64,000 nt of DNA, from assembly GCF_019212185.1 (NCBI RefSeq), contig NZ_CP078138.1, positions 1,284,501 to 1,348,500 on the forward strand, given 5' to 3'. The notes under the pieces are model-generated. The model was not told the origin of the DNA. It was given only the letters and a program-made list of their open reading frames with translations, and made no database searches. Shown piece after piece: positions 63,853 to 64,000 of the stretch. The position numbers and the translations under genes were made by a program. Every line of letters begins with the position of its first letter. Positions within the stretch are counted from its first letter, which is position 1. This DNA comes from Pseudomonas fluorescens (GTDB taxonomy: Bacteria > Pseudomonadota > Gammaproteobacteria > Pseudomonadales > Pseudomonadaceae).

Positions 63853-64000
63853 ATGAAGTATTGGCGTGTGATGGTGATCTTCCTGGCGTTTTTGCTGCTG
63901 GGTGGCTGCCTGGTTTCCTTCAAGGAGCCGTTGCCCGCCAATGAGGCCGCCCCGCAGGGGCTGCTGGGAAAATGGACCAGCAAGAACGCCTGGGGCGAAG
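63853..64000 (+). CDS. Lipoprotein, 5' part only (truncated by window edge)
   Basis: The frame is open from ATG 63853 to the window end, 49 codons. It encodes a lipoprotein signal with the lipobox LLGGC (cysteine at about residue 19), then a proline/alanine-rich stretch and GKWTSKNAWGE. AGGGAG lies about 7 bases upstream. It follows the TetR gene by 30 bases and is probably in the same unit. The family is not recognisable from this fragment. Confidence 0.8.
   Translation, partial: MKYWRVMVIFLAFLLLGGCLVSFKEPLPANEAAPQGLLGKWTSKNAWGE

Noticed and set aside
1..64000. CRISPR array, rRNA or tRNA genes, or IS element with transposase
   Set aside because: No regularly spaced repeat cluster, no rRNA/tRNA-like fold and no transposase-like protein was seen on either strand while reading the window.

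Overview
The window is a contiguous piece of a high-GC gammaproteobacterial chromosome, almost certainly a Pseudomonas of the fluorescens group. The evidence is the whole-window gene order: purL, nagEFBAR, purT, ffh, rpsP-rimM-trmD-rplS, xerD-dsbC-hom-thrC, recJ, wspABCDEFR, prfB, lysS. As I recall it, this follows the P. aeruginosa PAO1 PA36xx-PA37xx region. The intergenic gaps also carry typical Pseudomonas REP palindromes. I see no tRNA, rRNA, CRISPR array, prophage or insertion sequence with a transposase.

Region 1 (1-9580): the 3' part of purL and a small NIF3/YqfO-like gene, then on the minus strand a GlcNAc uptake and catabolism operon, nagR-nagA-nagB-nagF-nagE. It encodes a GntR repressor, a deacetylase, an SIS-type deaminase, a fused EIIA-HPr-EI phosphocarrier and the membrane EIICB. 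The nagR promoter has a tandem TGGTATT box filling the spacer between -35 and -10.

Region 2 (9581-17810): housekeeping and small genes. These are an L,D-transpeptidase-like protein, two divergent Nudix hydrolases, a gamma-carbonic anhydrase, a DUF1289 protein, a VUT transporter, purT, an MHS-family MFS transporter, a CNNM/CBS transporter and a CcsA/YpjD-like protein.

Region 3 (17811-28340): the core translation and secretion block, ffh, rpsP, rimM, trmD and rplS. A CPA1 antiporter, xerD, dsbC, hom and thrC follow. Hairpins crowd the dsbC-hom and hom-thrC gaps.

Region 4 (28341-38640): a more variable stretch. It holds a kinase-less sensor-like protein (solute-binding domain, membrane segment, PAS), a DUF3509-type protein, a candidate small RNA ending in a strong terminator, a solute-binding-like protein overlapping a CaiB/BaiF CoA transferase, a YaeQ homologue, recJ, an Old Yellow Enzyme, opgD, and a 61-aa orphan gene behind a duplicated upstream element.

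Region 5 (38641-50625): a minus-strand polyamine module. It runs from a LysR regulator through an aldehyde dehydrogenase, the ydcS-ydcT-ydcU-ydcV ABC transporter, patD and an APC permease to a Tat-exported spermidine dehydrogenase. Together these could import polyamines, cleave spermidine and oxidise the aminoaldehydes. Palindromic elements sit in three of its gaps.

Region 6 (50626-64000): a DUF533/TerB-like gene, the complete wspABCDEFR surface-sensing and cyclic-di-GMP system, prfB with its programmed +1 frameshift, lysS, a TetR regulator and the start of a lipoprotein gene.

The window is mostly ordinary Pseudomonas core genome. I did not find a clearly new system. The best leads are the nagR operator-promoter overlap, the degenerate second EIIB domain of NagE, the kinase-less sensor, the sRNA candidate at 30266-30377, the duplicated element upstream of the 61-aa gene, and the palindrome between ydcS and ydcT.
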